Origin: Larus michahellis
Taxonomy: Eukaryota > Chordata > Aves > Charadriiformes > Laridae
NCBI RefSeq assembly: GCF_964199755.1
Contig: NC_133910.1
Span: 8,516,501-8,580,500, forward strand
Direction: 5' to 3'
Length of the DNA stretch: 64,000 nt
Shown: positions 59,861 through 64,000 of the stretch, one piece after another
How positions within the stretch are numbered: the first letter of the stretch is position 1
Layout: each line of letters starts with the position of its first letter
Program-made: the position numbers and the translations under genes
Notes under the pieces: model-generated
Database searches by the model: none
The model's input: the letters and a program-made list of their open reading frames with translations, nothing else
What the model was told of the DNA's origin: nothing

Positions 59861-62049
59861 CTCTGGAACCATCGGCTTCAGTGGAAAAGAATACATTGAT
59901 CTTGCAGATACTGGAAGTAGAAGCCGGAAGGGCAATCGATATGGGCGAAAGCCAGGAACACGGTCCTGCAGGAGGACGTGAGCACCTCTGGGAACACAGC
60001 GCATTCACTGTCACGCCTCCCCTGGCTTGGAGCGGGAGGAGATTCTGGCAGGAGGTTCCCTGGGATTCACATCTTCAACTCCTCAATGCTTCAAGGCTCT
60101 GAGGTCTCTGCATTTCAAGGGGAGGGTAGTCACTATTAGGAAAGGTTGGTAAAGTCAATAAGCTGCTGTTCATATGTTGCGCAATAACATGGGTGCTTCA
60201 GTCACCACATGCAAACGCAGAGATAGCGATGTACGTTCTGGGGCTCTGGAGGGAGCAGAAGCAGTCCCCCCATCTACCCTTCCAACTGTGCTCATCTGGG
60301 ACAGCATTCCAGTGAAAAGCCACTGCAATACACGCAGTTATTGGGCTACATTTTCTTGTAGGAGGACCTCTACCAAAATTATGGATAGCTGCTTGCAGAT
60401 GCAGTGTATTAGAGGAGGCACTAAGACTGCTAGAGAGGAGAAAAACGCGTGGGGTCAGCTCCCCTCAGCCAAGCACAATCCTCATCAAAAAATTACTCCC
60501 TGTGATTTATTAGGCTTGAAATCTTGATGATGACCCAGAGCTAGCTGCCAGTACTTCAGGTCTTGAACGCCAATCGAGCCCAACAGTATTACTGCAGCAG
60601 CATCCCCTCGTTAGATGAGAGCGTGCAGAAACCAAAAGATTTCTGCCACGCAGAAGGATGTTTAAGGTGAGGCGGCCGTTGCTTTGGTTGCGCTGGTTAC
60701 TATGGCACGAACCTGGCCCTGCCTGCGAGGGGACGGGAGCTTTCCAGGCACGTTGGGCTGCAGATGTTACCATTCATGAAGCTGCTCACTGCGGAGGGGA
60801 AAAGTCCTTCCTGGAGGCACAAGGCCCCTTGTTGCCTGGCTGCACTATTTCAGTCCAAATAATATTGTTTTAAAGTCACACTCTCCAGACTGAAGAGTAA
60901 CAGATACAGAGAAAGCAAACACACAACCTCCAGCGGATCCTCACCAGTCAGACACCAGTGACCGCCCGTTTCAACAGACAAAAGCAGGCTCTGACCCACT
61001 CCTCAAAGCAAAAGGCAGCAGGCATACCGAACACCTCAGCTACTGGAAAATTAAAATAGAGCAAGGAAGTGGAGGAGAATTCTGTGCCGCTCTCAGATCC
61101 CAGCTCTGACTTTTTACCAGTTTTGAGCAAACTCTTGGCATTGGCTCAAAAGGCTTTTTGTGAGCAAGCATGTTGTCAGCATTTTTCCTTTAAAGACATA
61201 TAACCTAAAGTAAAAGAATAAAGCCAGACTGAGATTTATGCTGCAGCTCTCTTTCACTCCCCCCACCCCCCCCTTTGGTACATTACTGCTGTTGATGTAT
61301 TAGTCAGCTCTGCAAGCTGTGGGCATGTGACTTCAAAGGCAGAGGTTTACTCTGCCAGGAAAGAGGACAGGATGGACCTCTCCAGTGCCGGGGTGTGGAT
61401 CCTGCAGCTGAGCAAGGCAGAAAGGCATCTTATCTGTAGCCGCTGTGTAGCACTGGGAACTTCCCCAGACCTTTGCCAACTGTTCTCAACATGCCTGACG
61501 GATCACAGGGCCTAAGGAAATTATTGCCATGTTTATATTACATGGTTATATTATCTGCTTGCAGAAACCATAGCCCCCTTGTGCTCAAGACTCTTCTCCC
61601 TAAAGAAAGGAAGAGAATCTGAATAGAATAGAGCCTGAATAGCAGTGAGATGCAGCAGGCAACGAACAGAAAAACCGCTTTCAAATATTTTGCTAGTGAT
61701 CCTGTATGAAACGGCAAGCGCACATTCCTCCCTGAAATGCACTATGAGCTCTCATAAATAAAGATTTTCCCGAAGCACAGCACAGACAGTGAGCACGTGG
61801 GGAGCTGTCGCTGGACGCCAGCACAGGCACCCACTGGACACTGTCCACCAGAAAACAAACTGAGAGCAGGTTTGGGGCTGGGATATATGTGTGACGTGGG
61901 GCTGTGGTGTGTTCTGGCAGACACAGACAGATCGTGGACACACAGCAGTAACCCAAGGGCAAACCATTTGAATCCTTTACTACTGATATAGACAAAGATA
62001 CCGACGGGTACCCATGAAGCACTACAGCTGCATCTCTGGCTACGGGCCA

Positions 62050-62480
62050 ACGGGGCATCAGACCTTCACAGCCTCTCTGCCGGGCAAGTCACCCCACGGC
62101 AGGGCAGCGTCAGGACGCTCGGCAGTTCTGGGACCCCCTGCCCCGGCCGGGCAGGTTCCCTGCGCACACTCCAGCCCTGAGGAAAGGGGGACCCTGCCCG
62201 GCACTGACACCCACGTTCGGTGTGGCGGCTGACCAGGAGCGCAGCGCTGCGGCAGTGTGGATGCTGCAGCCTTGGCTGCGGAGGAGAGCGCAGGCTGCGG
62301 ATTCAGCGCTGTGGCTGCGTGGATATTCACAAGACGACCAGAAAAGCACTGCAGCAAACGCTCATTTGTTTGGCTTTGCAGCCACGCTTGCTCCTTTGTT
62401 GAGCCGACACGCACAGGAACAGGCGTAAAACGGGAGCCGAAGGCGGCTGGGCCGCGAGCGCAGCCTCAACGGGCTGTGTT
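62050..62480. other. CpG-rich stretch in intron 2
   Basis: GC-rich with repeated CpGs (CGCAGCGCTGCGG near 62239, GGGCCGCGAGCGCAGCC near 62450). Open frames of 60-118 codons on both strands show no domain. It could be a weak CpG island. Confidence 0.35.
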
Positions 62481-62559
62481 CTGGGGGAGCTCGTGAAAGC
62501 CCTTCCCCCTCCTTTTTCCTCCCTCTCTCTGCTTTCTCCTCCTTTTCACAAAGAGCAAA

Positions 62560-63200
62560 TGGATGGTTAAAAAGCCCTGATCTGATAGCTTCGTCCAAGC
62601 TGTGTTGCACCTTGAGAGAATTGACATCCAAGCTGTTGACAGCGTGATTTCCCTATCGGCTCATCCTCCCGTGGAGAGCAACCAGGGCCAACATTTTTGG
62701 TGATTTATAAAGAAAACTGTTTTCACAGACAGAACATGAAAGACACAAGCTCTAGATTACCACTAAGATTAGCATGCAAAAATGTATTTGAATTTCTGAT
62801 CAGCAGGAGGCTTCAAAGGGACCAAGTGCAGATTAGCAGGTGTTACGTGAAAAAAGAGAGAGAGCTTTTGTGCTACAAAGTTGCGCGAGCAAAACAAATA
62901 TGTCTTTCACTTTGAAGAGCTGGGGAGGAATTTGTGGCCATTGCCATGGAAACTCAACAGGCCTTACGCTGTAAAGCCAGATTTTGGAGACAGAACTGCT
63001 GTTATGTCTGTATGCTGCTGAATACAACGTGTCTTTATCAGAAGACTGGTGGGGAAAGTTAAATGACAATGTGACACCATTACGACACCTTTGTTTGTTT
63101 CAGCTGGATTTCCATTATTTGGAAAAGGAAAGGGCACAGCAAGCACTTGCTTTCAATAATGGACGCCAGAAATCACATTAATTTGGAGAAAAATTTAAAG
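62560..63200. promoter_or_regulatory. Candidate intron 2 regulatory block
   Basis: Complex, mostly AT-rich sequence just right of a CpG-rich stretch (62.05-62.48 kb), with GGTGATTTATAAAG, ACTAAGATTAGCATGC and CTTTCAATAATGG. No exon seen. Conservation not tested. Confidence 0.2.
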
Positions 63201-64000
63201 GTTCCAGAGGACCTTTGATGATCACTAACATCTAGCTAAATTTTGTGGGCCAGTATGACCCCACACAAAAATTTTGTAGGATTGGTCTTTGGCTAAATGG
63301 TTTTAAATTCTTTTTCCGCTTCTTTTTTCACTCATCTCATCTCTGTATCGTCACTGAACGAATGAATCACTGCACCCTGACTCGTCAGCAATGATCTTCA
63401 ACCAAGCCACAGCAGCCGCTGGGAGAACACGCTGCCGCTGCTTTCTGCCCCCTCGGTGGCCACGCTTGAGCCATGACAAATCCACCTCCTCGCGCGCTCC
63501 GTGCTGGGCCTGGCAGCGGGCACGGGCGGCCACTGCAGCCTCTTCCCCAGGCACTCGCCCCAGGTGCCACCAGCAGCTGGAATGTCCCCGGAGGGGACGA
63601 GAGCAGAGTCCTCCTCCAGGGTAGGAGGGGAGAGGAGAGAAAGGCAGCGCAGCAAAGGCAAGAGGCGGTGAGAAAGGCCCTCTGCGAGGGGCAGCCATAG
63701 CCAGAGAACAGGCTCAGGCTGCAGAGCTCCTCCTGCCCACGTGTGCCTGCCTTTGGCTGCCCAGCGCACCCAGCCCTGCTCACAGCTACGGCTTTATAAA
63801 CACAGCACGTCCACAATTAACCAGTTAGTCCACCACTAACTCATCACCATCAGCACACTTAACACACACAATTAATTAACTGATGCCAAGATATTATGCT
63901 TAAAGGTCATGGTATCTCACAGCTTCCCCTGCACCATTTAGCTTTGCTCACCAAGCAGCCCGGCAGGACCCATCGCAGGTTTTACGGTGGGGAGCTTGCT

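Overview
The window looks like vertebrate nuclear DNA, most likely from a bird. It has split exons with GT-AG introns, a transcription-factor gene with compact 3' introns, scattered CpG-rich islands in otherwise AT-rich sequence, and no interspersed repeat I could recognise (no mammalian SINEs, no CR1 tails). The bird call rests on the compact introns, the lack of mammalian SINEs and a protein that reads like an avian LMX1B. It is an inference.

Only one protein-coding gene can be supported: the 3' two thirds of LMX1B, a LIM-homeodomain transcription factor, on the minus strand. Six coding exons, equivalent to human exons 3 to 8, run from 35210 down to 26887 with matching splice phases. They encode the second LIM domain, an acidic linker, the complete homeodomain and the C-terminal region, 291 residues in all. 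The exons for the N-terminus and first LIM domain are not found between 35211 and 64000, so that 28.8 kb is read as part of the large intron 2 and the promoter lies beyond the right edge.

Layout: 1-21.36 kb is intergenic sequence downstream of LMX1B, with no recognisable exon, several AT-rich candidate regulatory blocks and a CpG-rich block at 19.16-19.99 kb. About 21.37-26.89 kb is read as a long LMX1B 3' UTR ending at a canonical poly(A) signal. From 26.89 to 35.21 kb are the coding exons and introns 3-7. From 35.21 to 64 kb is intron 2, with a strong CpG island carrying long G/C homopolymers (37.03-37.71 kb), a 45-bp minisatellite (40.64 kb), a GC-rich block open in several frames (47.74-49.26 kb), a GGGAT pentamer array (50.15 kb) and many AT-rich blocks rich in homeodomain-type motifs.

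The window fits the regulatory landscape of a developmental gene: one gene in a large, repeat-poor, noncoding territory. I see no multi-gene system, CRISPR array, mobile-element coding region or RNA gene. The most interesting leads are non-coding: the intragenic CpG island with tandem CTCF-like motifs, the long structured 3' UTR and the candidate enhancers.
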